A stretch of 64,000 nt of DNA from Jiella soli (GTDB lineage: Bacteria; Pseudomonadota; Alphaproteobacteria; Rhizobiales; Rhizobiaceae): the NCBI RefSeq assembly GCF_020615385.1, contig NZ_JAJAVB010000004.1, positions 62,001 through 126,000 of the forward strand. The letters are read 5' to 3'. The first letter of the stretch is position 1, and each line of letters begins with the position of its first letter. Below, piece by piece: positions 26,410-35,238 of the stretch. The notes beneath the pieces were generated by a model. The model did no database searches. It was not told where the DNA came from and saw only the letters and a list, made by a program, of their open reading frames with translations. Both the position numbers and the translations under genes were made by a program.

Positions 26410-28110
26410 TCACAGCCAGGGCAGGACGCCGCGCGGGAGCCGTCTCGCGAACAGCGCGGTGACGCCCATGATCGCGACGATCACCGCCACGGTCACCGCG
26501 GCAACCGCCGAGGCGAGCACGGTGTAGCCGCCGTCGTCGAGGTTGAAGACGACGACGCCGAGCGTCTCGTTGCCGGCCGACCACAGCAGCGCGGAGACGG
26601 TCAGCTCGTTGAAGCTGGTCATGAAGGTGAGGATCGCTCCGGCCGCCGCGGCGGGCGCGAGCAGCGGGTAGAGCACGGTGCGCAGCCGGAAGAGATAGCC
26701 GGCGCCGGTCATCCGCGCGGCTTCCTCGAGGGCCGGATCGGTCTGCTGGACCGCGCCGATGACCGGCCGCAGCGACAGCGTGAGAAAGCGCGCGAGATAG
26801 GCGAAGAAGATGATCCAGATCGTGTTGTAGAGGCTGATCCCGACGAAGGGCAGCGGCATGATGAAGATCAGGATCGCGGCGATGCCGAGGACGATGCCGG
26901 GCAGGGCGTAGGGCACTTCGGCGAGCATGGCGAGGCCGCGCAGGAGCCGGCTCGGCCGCCAGACGACAAAGGCGGCGAAGGGCACGGCGACGATCATCAG
27001 GAGAGCCGAGGCGCCGCCGGCGAGGAGGAACGAGTTCCGGAAGGCCCGGACCGTCGCGTCCTGGCGGAACAGGACTTCGGCGTAATTCGCCAGCGTCACC
27101 GTCTTCTGAGAAAGGGCGACTCCATAGGCGCTGACCAGCGAGGTGGCAAGGAGTGCGATGAGCGGGACGACGAGGATGAGGACGATGATCGCCCAGGCGC
27201 CGGCCTCGACGAAGGGTCGGGCACGGCCGAGCGGATAGCTCAGGGCCTGCGACGGGGCGCCTGTCGTGCGGTAGTCGCGGCGCCCGACCAGCAGCGACTG
27301 GACGGCGAATCCGAGGACCGCGAGCGCGCCGACGAGGATCGACAGGACCGCGACGTCGGAGATGATCGACGGGCCGAAGCTCGCCAGCCGCTCATAGATG
27401 AGGGTCGGCAGCACGGTGTAGCCGGCGGGAATGCCGAGCAGGGCCGGAATGCCGAAATTGCCGATGGCCGAGACATAGGCGAGCGCCGCGCCGGCGACGA
27501 GCGGCGGCGTCATCATCGGCAGGACGATGGTGGAGAGCACGGAAAGCCGGCCGCCGCCGCAGGAGCGCGCCGCCTCGATCATCTCGCGCGGCAGCGATCT
27601 GAGGCCGGCGCGCACGGTGAGGAAGACCAGCGGGGCGTGCTGGATGCCGAGGAGGAGGATGATCCCGCCGGGGCTGTAGATCGGGTTCGGGCTCCCGAGT
27701 GGCGGGGCGAGGCCGAGCGTGATGAGGAGCGGGCTCGCCGGGCCGAAGAGCTGCGCCCAGGAGAGCGCCGTCACCTGCGGCGGGATCATCAGCGGCAGGA
27801 GGAAGGAAAAGACCAGCACCGGCTTGCCGCGCATGTCGGTCAGCGCGACGAGGAGCGCGAAGAAGGTTCCGAGGACAAGCGAGATCGCTGTCCCGACGGT
27901 GGCGGTGACCAGCGAATGCCAGGCGGCGGTCCATGTCGAGCCGGCCGACAGGACCGCGGCCATGACGGAGAGATCGAAGCGGCCGGCAGGCGCGACCGCC
28001 TCCAGGATCAGCCGACCGACCGGCAGCGCGCTGAGGGCCGCGACGAACAGGACGAGAATGGCGAGAGCGACGCTCTCGCCATTCGCACGTTTGGAAAAGA
28101 CTGCGAACAA
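26410..28110 (-). CDS. ABC transporter permease, two fused permease halves (FbpB-like)
   Basis: This 566-residue inner-membrane permease has about twelve hydrophobic helices and two binding-protein-dependent transport domains in tandem, the FbpB/AfuB arrangement. EAA-type cytoplasmic loops that contact the ATPase are visible in each half (MIEAARSCGGG and LEEAARMTGAGY). It lies ten bases downstream of the substrate-binding protein gene and is surely co-transcribed with it. The ATPase gene converges on it from the other strand. Confidence 0.92.
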   Translation of the reverse strand: MFAVFSKRANGESVALAILVLFVAALSALPVGRLILEAVAPAGRFDLSVMAAVLSAGSTWTAAWHSLVTATVGTAISLVLGTFFALLVALTDMRGKPVLVFSFLLPLMIPPQVTALSWAQLFGPASPLLITLGLAPPLGSPNPIYSPGGIILLLGIQHAPLVFLTVRAGLRSLPREMIEAARSCGGGRLSVLSTIVLPMMTPPLVAGAALAYVSAIGNFGIPALLGIPAGYTVLPTLIYERLASFGPSIISDVAVLSILVGALAVLGFAVQSLLVGRRDYRTTGAPSQALSYPLGRARPFVEAGAWAIIVLILVVPLIALLATSLVSAYGVALSQKTVTLANYAEVLFRQDATVRAFRNSFLLAGGASALLMIVAVPFAAFVVWRPSRLLRGLAMLAEVPYALPGIVLGIAAILIFIMPLPFVGISLYNTIWIIFFAYLARFLTLSLRPVIGAVQQTDPALEEAARMTGAGYLFRLRTVLYPLLAPAAAAGAILTFMTSFNELTVSALLWSAGNETLGVVVFNLDDGGYTVLASAVAAVTVAVIVAIMGVTALFARRLPRGVLPWL

Positions 28111-28120
28111 GTGCGCCCGG

Positions 28121-29098
28121 TCAGCCGCCGAAGATCTCGGAGAAGCGCTTCTTGTTCTCCTCTTCGTTCTTCAGTGCTTGATCGGGATCGAAGGGCATCA
28201 GCTTGATCTTGTCGCGCGAGGGAAAGCCCTCCGGCGGCGCGATCCCCTCGCGGGCCGGCAGATAGCCCATGTCGGACGCGAGCTTCTGTCCGCCCTCGGA
28301 GATGAGGAAGTCGACGAAAGCCTTGGCGGCCTCCGGGTTCTTGGCGGTCTTCAGGATCGCGACCGGCTCGGTCACCGCCGAGACGCCCTCGGTCGGGAAG
28401 GTGAAGTTCACCGGCGCGCCCTTGGCCGATTCGCGGATCGGCAGGAAGTCGACGACGACGCCATAGGCCTTCTCCCCGCCGGCGACCGCCTTGAAGACGC
28501 CGCCATTGCCGCCGGAGGCGGTCGCGCCGTTCTCGGCCAGGGCCTGGATGTAGTCCCAGCCGAAGTCGGGGTTCTGGACCAGCGTCGCGACATGGACGAG
28601 CGCAGCGCCCGAGGTCAGCGGGCTCGGCATCGTCACCTGGCCCTTGGCCTCCGGCTTGGTGAGGTCCTTCCAGGAGGACGGCGTAATCTCGGAGCGCGTG
28701 TTGTTCACGATGCCGGTGGTGATCAGCTTGGTCGAGAACCAAGTCTTGTCCTTGTCGAAGAGACCGTCCTCGTAGCCGGTCGTGTCGGCGCCGGGATAGG
28801 CCATCAGGCGGTCGTCGCGCTTCAGCCCGGCCATGGTGACGCTGTCGGCGATGAGGAGGACGTCGGGCTGCGGATTGCCGGCGGCGAACTCGGCCTGCAG
28901 CTTGGCCATCATCTTGGTGGTGCCGTCGCGGACCCACTGCACGTCGATGCCCGGATTCTTCGCCTTGAAGGCGTCGACGGTCTTCTGCGCGTCCTCGTTC
29001 GGCTGGCTCGTATACAGAACGAGCGTGCCATCGGCGGCGGCGGCGGGTAGGGCGGACAGCCCGGCAAGGGCGATCGCGAGCGCGAGGGTGCGGATCAT
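28121..29098 (-). CDS. Periplasmic substrate-binding protein of the AfuA/FbpA-like ABC transporter
   Basis: The 325-residue binding protein has a clear signal peptide (residues 1-21, ending LPAAAA-D) and the family start LVLYTSQPNEDAQKTVDAF. Family members bind ferric iron, 2-aminoethylphosphonate or other small ligands. I do not see the paired C-terminal tyrosines of true ferric-binding proteins, so the ligand is left open. It is the first gene of the pair with the permease, and AGGAG lies upstream of its ATG. Confidence 0.88.
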   Translation of the reverse strand: MIRTLALAIALAGLSALPAAAADGTLVLYTSQPNEDAQKTVDAFKAKNPGIDVQWVRDGTTKMMAKLQAEFAAGNPQPDVLLIADSVTMAGLKRDDRLMAYPGADTTGYEDGLFDKDKTWFSTKLITTGIVNNTRSEITPSSWKDLTKPEAKGQVTMPSPLTSGAALVHVATLVQNPDFGWDYIQALAENGATASGGNGGVFKAVAGGEKAYGVVVDFLPIRESAKGAPVNFTFPTEGVSAVTEPVAILKTAKNPEAAKAFVDFLISEGGQKLASDMGYLPAREGIAPPEGFPSRDKIKLMPFDPDQALKNEEENKKRFSEIFGG

Positions 29099-29224
29099 CG
29101 CGGACTCCTGTGTTGGATCGTCGGGTTCGTTTGGGGAGGCGTCAGCCCCCGGCGAGGAGCGCCATGGCTAACGTGCAGCCCGTGACAGTCTGATGAAACC
29201 GCCGCCATCTTCCTCCCCGTCCCG

Positions 29225-30811
29225 TCAGAAGGCCATGGCGCCGCCGTCGGCGCGGGGGTCGCTCGCGCCTTCGACGACGCCGGAGGGATGGCGCACCAGC
29301 GCGCCGGCATGTCCGGCGGCGTCGGAGAAGGGCGCGATGATCTCCACCTCGTGGCCGCTCGCCTTCAGCTCGGAGACGAGTTCGGCCGGAAAGCGATCCT
29401 CCAGCTTCAGCGTCGTCGTGACGTCGCCCCAGGTGCGGCCGAGCAGCCAGCGCGGCGCGGTGACCGCCTGCTGCAGGCCCTGCCCGAACATCGCATAGCG
29501 CGAGAAGACGGCGGCCTGGGTCTGCGGCTGGCCCTCGCCGCCCATCGTGCCGTAGGCCATGACGCGCCCGTCTTTCAGATGGGCGAGCGCCGGGTTGAGC
29601 GTGTGGAACGGCCGGCGGAAGGGCCCGAGCTGGTTCGGCCCGGGCGTCAGCGAGAAGCCGGCGCCGCGGTTCTGGAAGAAGACGCCGGTGTCGGGGCAGG
29701 TCAGCCCCGAGCCGAACTCCCAGAAGACGCTCTGGATGAAGGAGACGACGGTGCCGTCCTTGTCCGCCGCGCCCATCCAGATGGTGTCGCCGGGCTTGGC
29801 CTTGTGCGGCCAGGGAAGGGCGGTCTTTCGGTCGATCTTTTCGTGCAGCGCGTCGAGCGCGGCGGCGGCGAGCCAGTCGGCCGCCGGCGGGTCCATGTGG
29901 TCGGGATCGCCGAGCCCGGCATTCCTCAGGATGAAGGCCTGCTTGGTCGCCTCGATCAGCCCGTGCAGATGGTCGAAGCTCTCGCCGGCCGTCACCTTCA
30001 GCCGGTCGAACAGCGCCAGGATCATCAGCGAGGAGACCCCTTGCGTCGGGGGCGGCATGTTGAAGACCGTGCCGACGGAGAGCTCGACCGACAGCGGCTC
30101 GACGATCTCGGCCGAGAAGCGCTCGAAGTCGGAGAGCCGCAGCGGCGAGCCGGCGGCTTCCAGGAAGGCACCGTGGGCCTTGGCGATGCTGCCGCGATAA
30201 TAGCAGTCGAGGCCTTCGCGGGCGAGCGTCTGAAGCGTCTCCGCAAGCGCCGGCTGCTTGAGGATGTTCCCCTCGCGGGGGACGTTGCCGCCGGGCAGGA
30301 AGATGTCGGCAAAGCCCGGCACGTCCTTCAGCCCACCCAGCTTGGCGGCCGTCGTGTCGGCCTGGTTGCCGGTGACGACCATGCCGTCCCTTGCATAGCC
30401 GATCGCGGCCGCGAGGAGGTCGCCGAGCGGCAGGCGGCGGGATGCGTCGACCATGTCCAGCGCTTTCGCCCAGCCGGAGATCGTCGCCGGCACGGTCAGC
30501 GCGGCATGCGGCCCCCGCGTCGGAATTGCCTCGCCATGGCCGCGCTCGCGATACCAGTCGGGCGTCGCGAGTCCGGCGGCCCTGCCGCAGGCGGAGATCC
30601 CGACGGGCCTCTCGCCGGGCCGCTGGATGATCCAGAAACCGTCCCCGCCGATCGAGTTCATGTGCGGATAGACCACGGCGATTGTCGCCGCCGCCGCGAC
30701 CATCGCCTCGATCGCGGTTCCGCCGCAGGCGAGGATGTCGCGGCCGGCGAGGGCGGCCGAGAGATGCGGGGCCGTGACGCAGCCGTTGAGGCCCTTGGCG
30801 CTATGCAGCAT
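29225..30811 (-). CDS. Gamma-glutamyltransferase family protein
   Basis: This 528-residue Ntn-hydrolase-type enzyme probably self-cleaves into two subunits. The predicted nucleophile is the Thr in GDTIWMGAADKDGT, aligned to the TTHYSVVDKDG site of E. coli Ggt. The late glycine motif GTMGGEGQPQTQ is also present. No signal peptide is visible, unlike periplasmic Ggt. The TTHYS sequence is replaced by TIWMG, so the substrate may not be glutathione. It lies 192 bases downstream of tctA on the same strand and might share its operon. Confidence 0.85.
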   Translation of the reverse strand: MLHSAKGLNGCVTAPHLSAALAGRDILACGGTAIEAMVAAAATIAVVYPHMNSIGGDGFWIIQRPGERPVGISACGRAAGLATPDWYRERGHGEAIPTRGPHAALTVPATISGWAKALDMVDASRRLPLGDLLAAAIGYARDGMVVTGNQADTTAAKLGGLKDVPGFADIFLPGGNVPREGNILKQPALAETLQTLAREGLDCYYRGSIAKAHGAFLEAAGSPLRLSDFERFSAEIVEPLSVELSVGTVFNMPPPTQGVSSLMILALFDRLKVTAGESFDHLHGLIEATKQAFILRNAGLGDPDHMDPPAADWLAAAALDALHEKIDRKTALPWPHKAKPGDTIWMGAADKDGTVVSFIQSVFWEFGSGLTCPDTGVFFQNRGAGFSLTPGPNQLGPFRRPFHTLNPALAHLKDGRVMAYGTMGGEGQPQTQAAVFSRYAMFGQGLQQAVTAPRWLLGRTWGDVTTTLKLEDRFPAELVSELKASGHEVEIIAPFSDAAGHAGALVRHPSGVVEGASDPRADGGAMAF

Positions 30812-31003
30812 GAGATTTCACCATCGGGTTGCTGTCGGCCGCCAGAGCATCGTTGCAGGAAGCGTATCGACCGGAAGCGATCCGAATAGCCGGACCATGC
30901 CGAACGGCACAAGTCCGCCGCCGAGGATCGAGACCGTCGAACGGACAGGGCAGCCGAGGGAACGGCGGCGGGGGCGTTGGACGGTCGACGCCGCCAGGCG
31001 CCA

Positions 31004-32533
31004 TCAATCGGCCATCGCCGCTTCCGGATCGACGACCGGCGGCTTGCTGCGTCGCTTCCGCAGGGCGAAGAAAACGGCGAGGCCGAGGAAGAGGAACGTC
31101 GCGGCATAGAGCACGATCGAGATCCAGCTCTCGACGAACACCCAGGGATCGCCGGCCGAGATCGCCAGCGCCCGGCGCATGTTCGCCTCCATCTCGCCGC
31201 CGAGGAGGAGGCCCAGCACTACCGGCACGACCGCAATGTCGAGCTTCCTCAGGATGAAGCCGAGAAGCCCGAAGCCGACCATCACCACGAGATCGAAGGT
31301 CGAATGGCTGAGCGAATAGACGCCGACGAAGGAGATCATCACCACGAAGGGCATCAGCGCCCACAGCGGGATCGACAGCATCCGCGTGAAGACGCCGACC
31401 AGCGGCAGGTTGAGGAGGAGCAGGAAGACGTTCGCCATGAACAGCGAGGCGATCAGGCCCCAGACGATCTGCGGCTGGTCCTGGAAGAGGAGGGGGCCGG
31501 GCGTGATGTTGAGCGAGATGAGGAGGGCGAGCAGCACCGCCGTCGTTCCCGAGCCGGGCACGCCGAGGGCCAGCATCGGCACCAGCGCGCCGCCGGCGGC
31601 CGCGTTGTTGCCGGCTTCCGGCGCCGCGACGCCCTTGGGATCGCCGGTCCCGAAGGTGTGGTCCTTGTCGGAGATGCGCCGCTCGACCGTATAGGCGAGG
31701 AAGGAGCCGAGCGAGGCGCCGGCGCCCGGCAGGATGCCCGAGACGAAACCGACCAGCGAGCCGCGGATCATGGTCGGGATCGTGCCCCTGATGTCCTTCC
31801 AGCGGGCGAAGGCGCGGTTGACGGCAATCGCGCCGGTGCGCTCGCCCACCTGCGTCTCGAGCAGGACCAGCACTTCGGAGATCGCGAACAGGCCGACGAT
31901 GGCGATGATCGCCTGGAAGCCGTCGTAAAGGTGGATGTCGTCGAAGGTGAAGCGCGCCGTGCCGCTCTGCGGGTCGATGCCGACCGTGCCGAGCGCCAGG
32001 CCGATCGCCGCGCCGAGCAGGGTCTTTGCGGGATTGGAGCCGGTGACGCCGCCGATCGTCGCGAAGGCGAGGAGGTAGAGCGCGAAATACTCGGCCGGTC
32101 CGAAATGGATGGCGAAGCGGACGAGAATCGGAGCGAACAGCATCAGCCCGATGGTCGAGGTGATGGCGCCGACGAAGGAGGCGATGCCGGAGATCGCCAG
32201 GGCCTCCGGCGCCTTGCCGTTCTTGGCCATGGGATAGCCGTCGAGGCATGTCATCATCGCCGGCTCGTCGCCAGGAATGTTGAGCATGATCGACGAGATG
32301 CGCCCGCCATACATGCAGCCGTAATAGACGCAGGACAGAAGGATCAGCGCCGAGCCCGCCGGCAATTGCAGCGAAAAGGCGAGCGGGATCAGGATGGCGA
32401 CGCCGTTGACCGGCCCGAGGCCCGGCAGCGCGCCGACGATCGTGCCGACGAAGCAGCCGGTCAGCGCGAGCGCGATGTTGAGCGGCGTCAGCGCTTCCTC
32501 GAAGCCGTGCAACAGAAAGCCGAGGGTTTCCAC
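31004..32533 (-). CDS. tctA: Tripartite tricarboxylate transporter, large permease subunit TctA
   Basis: This 509-residue inner-membrane protein has about eleven or twelve hydrophobic helices, including the family-typical GALPGLGPVNGVAILIPL and GILPGAGASLGSFLAY segments. TctA forms the translocation channel for citrate-like or other carboxylate ligands delivered by TctC. It is the third gene of a tctC-tctB-tctA operon, 36 bases after tctB. Confidence 0.95.
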   Translation of the reverse strand: METLGFLLHGFEEALTPLNIALALTGCFVGTIVGALPGLGPVNGVAILIPLAFSLQLPAGSALILLSCVYYGCMYGGRISSIMLNIPGDEPAMMTCLDGYPMAKNGKAPEALAISGIASFVGAITSTIGLMLFAPILVRFAIHFGPAEYFALYLLAFATIGGVTGSNPAKTLLGAAIGLALGTVGIDPQSGTARFTFDDIHLYDGFQAIIAIVGLFAISEVLVLLETQVGERTGAIAVNRAFARWKDIRGTIPTMIRGSLVGFVSGILPGAGASLGSFLAYTVERRISDKDHTFGTGDPKGVAAPEAGNNAAAGGALVPMLALGVPGSGTTAVLLALLISLNITPGPLLFQDQPQIVWGLIASLFMANVFLLLLNLPLVGVFTRMLSIPLWALMPFVVMISFVGVYSLSHSTFDLVVMVGFGLLGFILRKLDIAVVPVVLGLLLGGEMEANMRRALAISAGDPWVFVESWISIVLYAATFLFLGLAVFFALRKRRSKPPVVDPEAAMAD

Positions 32534-32569
32534 CGAAGCTCCTTCAGGCCGGCGATGCGGCGCTGGCCG

Positions 32570-33010
32570 TCAGCCGAAGATCGGACCGACCGGCAGCGGC
32601 AGATCGAAACCGAAGTTGAACAGGACGTAGAGGCCGAAGCCGATGAGAAGGCCGGTCACGACCGATTGCAGCCAGGTCGCGCCGAGGATCTTGGCGAGGA
32701 CGATCGAGATCAGCACCGTCGAGAGCGGAAAGCCGAGCGGTTCGAGGATGAACGGATAGACGAACAGCGCGGCGATCGTGCCGATCTGGCCGAGCGCCTG
32801 CGGCCAGCGGATCCATTCGGGATCGGGGTCCGGCCGCACCACCAGGAACAGCGCGAAGAGGCCAAGGGGAACGGCCACGATGCGGGGAAACAGCGACGGT
32901 CCGGCCGGATCGCCGAAGGCGACCGTGTAGTCGCCGGCGGTGATCCAGTACCAGATCGCGAGGGCGAGAAGGATCGCCCCCGCGATGCGATCGCTCAGCC
33001 GAGCGGCCAT
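32570..33010 (-). CDS. tctB: Tripartite tricarboxylate transporter, small permease subunit TctB
   Basis: The 146-residue membrane protein has four predicted helices and the usual TctB length. It sits between tctC and tctA in the same direction with a 12-base gap to tctC. The family is poorly conserved in sequence, so the call relies on size, topology and position. Confidence 0.9.
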   Translation of the reverse strand: MAARLSDRIAGAILLALAIWYWITAGDYTVAFGDPAGPSLFPRIVAVPLGLFALFLVVRPDPDPEWIRWPQALGQIGTIAALFVYPFILEPLGFPLSTVLISIVLAKILGATWLQSVVTGLLIGFGLYVLFNFGFDLPLPVGPIFG

Positions 33011-33022
33011 CAGCGCGTGCCC

Positions 33023-33997
33023 TTACTTGATGACGCCGATCGCCTGGGACAGCTGGTGCATCTTGTCTTCCGACTCCTTGGCGAAGGTCTCAAACTCCTC
33101 GCCGCCGCGCCAGATCGGGGTCAGGCCGGACTTGCTTGCGGCTTCCTTCCAGGCGTCGGACTCGTAGAGCTTGTGCAGGATGTCGACCCAGCCCTGATAG
33201 GCCGCGTCGTCGACCTTGCCGCCCATGTAGAAGCCGCGCCAGTTGTAGCCCTCGACGTCGAAGCCCTGCTCCTTGGCGGTCTTGACCTCGGGATAGGCTT
33301 CGAGACGGTCGGCGCCGAGGACCGCCAGCGCGTCGACGTCGCCGGACTTGATGAAGCCGCCGATCTCGCCGATGTCGACCAGGACGACGTCCAGCTTGTC
33401 GCCGAGAAGCTGGGTCACCGCGTCGCCGCCGCCCTCGAACTGCACCCAGCGGATCGACTTCAGCGCGTCGTCGGGCACGCCCGCCGCCTGCGCCAGCATC
33501 AGGAAGCGCAGGTGGTCGTAGCCGCCGATGCCGGACGAGCCGCCCGCGACGATCTTGGTCGGGTCTTCCTTGATCGCCTTCATCAGCGCGTCGAGGCTCT
33601 CATATTTCGAGCCGCTCTTCGTCATCACCACGCCGACGTCGGCGCCGAGCATGGCGACCCAGCGCATGGCGTCGAAGTCGGCCGGATACTTGCCCTGGGC
33701 GAGCTGGGTGATGCCGACGGTCGAGGTTGCGACGATGAGGTCGGGATCATCGTTGCGCTTGGAGGCGATGTTGGCATAGGCGACGGCGCCGGTCGCGCCT
33801 GCCATGTTGGTCACCTGGACGTTGCCCGGCACGAGCTTCTCCTCGGTAAGGAGGCGGCCCGCGGTCCGGCAGGTGAAGTCCCAGCCGCCGCCGGGATTGG
33901 CCGGCGCGATGCACTCGACGTTTTTCGGCTCGAAAGCCGAGGCGGGCAAGGCGACGGCGGCGACGGCGGCCGCCATCAACAGGCGCTTCAAAAACAT
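33023..33997 (-). CDS. tctC: Tripartite tricarboxylate transporter substrate-binding protein TctC
   Basis: This 324-residue periplasmic binding protein of the Bug family has a signal peptide at residues 1-20 (LLMAAAVAAVALPASA-F). Family motifs are the N-terminal IAPANPGGGWDFTCR and an acidic ligand-loop region near GSSGIGGYDHLRF. The start at 33997 is set by GGGAGGAA seven bases upstream; the frame is open further upstream without a signal peptide. It leads the tctCBA operon and is divergent from the HMG-CoA-lyase-like gene, which suggests the ligand is the acid those enzymes degrade. Confidence 0.92.
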   Translation of the reverse strand: MFLKRLLMAAAVAAVALPASAFEPKNVECIAPANPGGGWDFTCRTAGRLLTEEKLVPGNVQVTNMAGATGAVAYANIASKRNDDPDLIVATSTVGITQLAQGKYPADFDAMRWVAMLGADVGVVMTKSGSKYESLDALMKAIKEDPTKIVAGGSSGIGGYDHLRFLMLAQAAGVPDDALKSIRWVQFEGGGDAVTQLLGDKLDVVLVDIGEIGGFIKSGDVDALAVLGADRLEAYPEVKTAKEQGFDVEGYNWRGFYMGGKVDDAAYQGWVDILHKLYESDAWKEAASKSGLTPIWRGGEEFETFAKESEDKMHQLSQAIGVIK

Positions 33998-34174
33998 CCG
34001 GAACTTCCTCCCAAAATTTTCGAATGCGGGCGCGTCCGGCGTGCCATCGCAGTCGATCGTCCTCCCTGCGAAGCCGTTCAAAACGGCGCCGCGTTCAGGT
34101 TGGATGGCACCGATGCGCGCATCCGGTCAAGCGGAACGGGCCGACTATCCGTGCTGCAATGCGGCAGTCCGGCT

Positions 34175-34191
34175 ATCCCGCAGTGCGGGAT
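34175..34191. promoter_or_regulatory. Perfect palindrome between tctCBA and the lyase/CoA-transferase operon
   Basis: ATCCCGCA and TGCGGGAT form a 17-base perfect inverted repeat around one central base. A related, less perfect repeat (GACTATCC...TGCGGCAGTCC) lies just upstream at about 34143-34172. The site lies in the divergent promoter region and resembles an operator for a dimeric regulator. No regulator gene is adjacent. Confidence 0.55.
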
Positions 34192-34261
34192 CTTTCCGGC
34201 CTTTGCATCGCGCTTTCGCAGGTCTATGGCGGGGGATCAGCCTGGAACGGGAGAAGAGACC

Positions 34262-35233
34262 ATGGCGCAGAATGGCGAGATCATAGCCATGCCGGTGCCG
34301 GACGGCGCGGCGATCGAGATCTGCGAGGTCGGCCCGCGCGACGGGTTCCAGATCGAGAAGGCGATCATCCCCACCGACCGCAAGATCGCCATCGTCAACG
34401 AGCTGATCGACGCCGGCCTGAAGAAGATCCAGGTCACCTCCTTCGTCTCGCCACGCGCCGTGCCGCAGCTTGCCGATGCCGCCGAGGTCCTGGCCGGGGT
34501 CGAGAAGAAGCCGGGCGTCGTTCTCTCCGCGCTGGTGCCGAATGCCAAGGGCGCCGAGCGCGCCGCGAAGACGCAGGTCGACATCATGGGCCTGTTCTGC
34601 TCGGCCTCGGAGGCGCACAGCCTGAAGAACGTCAACGCCTCGATCGAGGCGACGCTCGCCCGCTTCCCGCCGGTGGTCGAGATCGCCAAGGCTGCCGGCA
34701 AGCGAGTCCAGGGCGGTGTCGCGACGGTCTTCGGCTGTCCGTTCGAGGGCGAGGTGCCGCCGGAGGCGGTGGTGCGGATCGCGCGGTTCTACCGGGACCT
34801 CGGCATCGTCGACCTCAATCTCGGCGACACCACGGGAATGGCGACGCCGGCGACGGTGAAGGCGGTGCTCGCCGCGCTGCGCCAGGCCGTGCCGGAGATG
34901 GCCGTGACGCTGCACTTCCACAACACCCGCGGCGTCGGCCTCGCCAATGTCATGGTCGGCCTCAGCGAGGGGATCACCCGCTATGATTCCTCGATCGGCG
35001 GTCTCGGAGGCTGTCCCTTCGCGGCAGGCGCCACCGGCAACATCTGCACCGAGGACCTCGTCTACCTCCTTCAGGAGAGCGGCTACCGGACCGGCGTCGA
35101 TCTCGACCGGCTGATCGGGGTCGCGCGGCTGACGCAGGACGTGATCGGGCGCGAACTGCCGGGCCAGGTGATGAAGGCCGGGCCGCGGCTGACCCGCCAC
35201 GGGCTCGACGACGTCTCGACCGCGGCAGGGTGA
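34262..35233 (+). CDS. Hydroxymethylglutaryl-CoA lyase family protein
   Basis: The 323-residue TIM-barrel lyase cleaves a 3-hydroxy-3-methyl-dicarboxyl-CoA into acetyl-CoA plus a keto acid. All key HMGCL positions are visible: Arg-Asp in EVGPRDGF, the metal His pair in TLHFHNTRG, the catalytic Cys in GGLGGCPFAAGATGN and the nearby metal-ligand Asn. The HDTYG motif of classical enzymes reads HNTRG here, so the substrate could be HMG-CoA or a relative such as citramalyl-CoA. It is five bases upstream of a CoA-transferase gene and divergent from tctCBA. Confidence 0.9.
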   Translation: MAQNGEIIAMPVPDGAAIEICEVGPRDGFQIEKAIIPTDRKIAIVNELIDAGLKKIQVTSFVSPRAVPQLADAAEVLAGVEKKPGVVLSALVPNAKGAERAAKTQVDIMGLFCSASEAHSLKNVNASIEATLARFPPVVEIAKAAGKRVQGGVATVFGCPFEGEVPPEAVVRIARFYRDLGIVDLNLGDTTGMATPATVKAVLAALRQAVPEMAVTLHFHNTRGVGLANVMVGLSEGITRYDSSIGGLGGCPFAAGATGNICTEDLVYLLQESGYRTGVDLDRLIGVARLTQDVIGRELPGQVMKAGPRLTRHGLDDVSTAAG

Positions 35234-35238
35234 GGACG

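Noticed and set aside
30977-34225. A very long open frame on the plus strand running antisense through the tctABC and GGT-side region into the HMG-CoA-lyase-like gene.
   Set aside because: The translated part before 34226 is extreme in Arg, Asp, Glu and Gly with no recognisable domain. The minus-strand frames encode clear transporter proteins. In DNA of this GC content long antisense frames are expected. The real gene begins near 34262.
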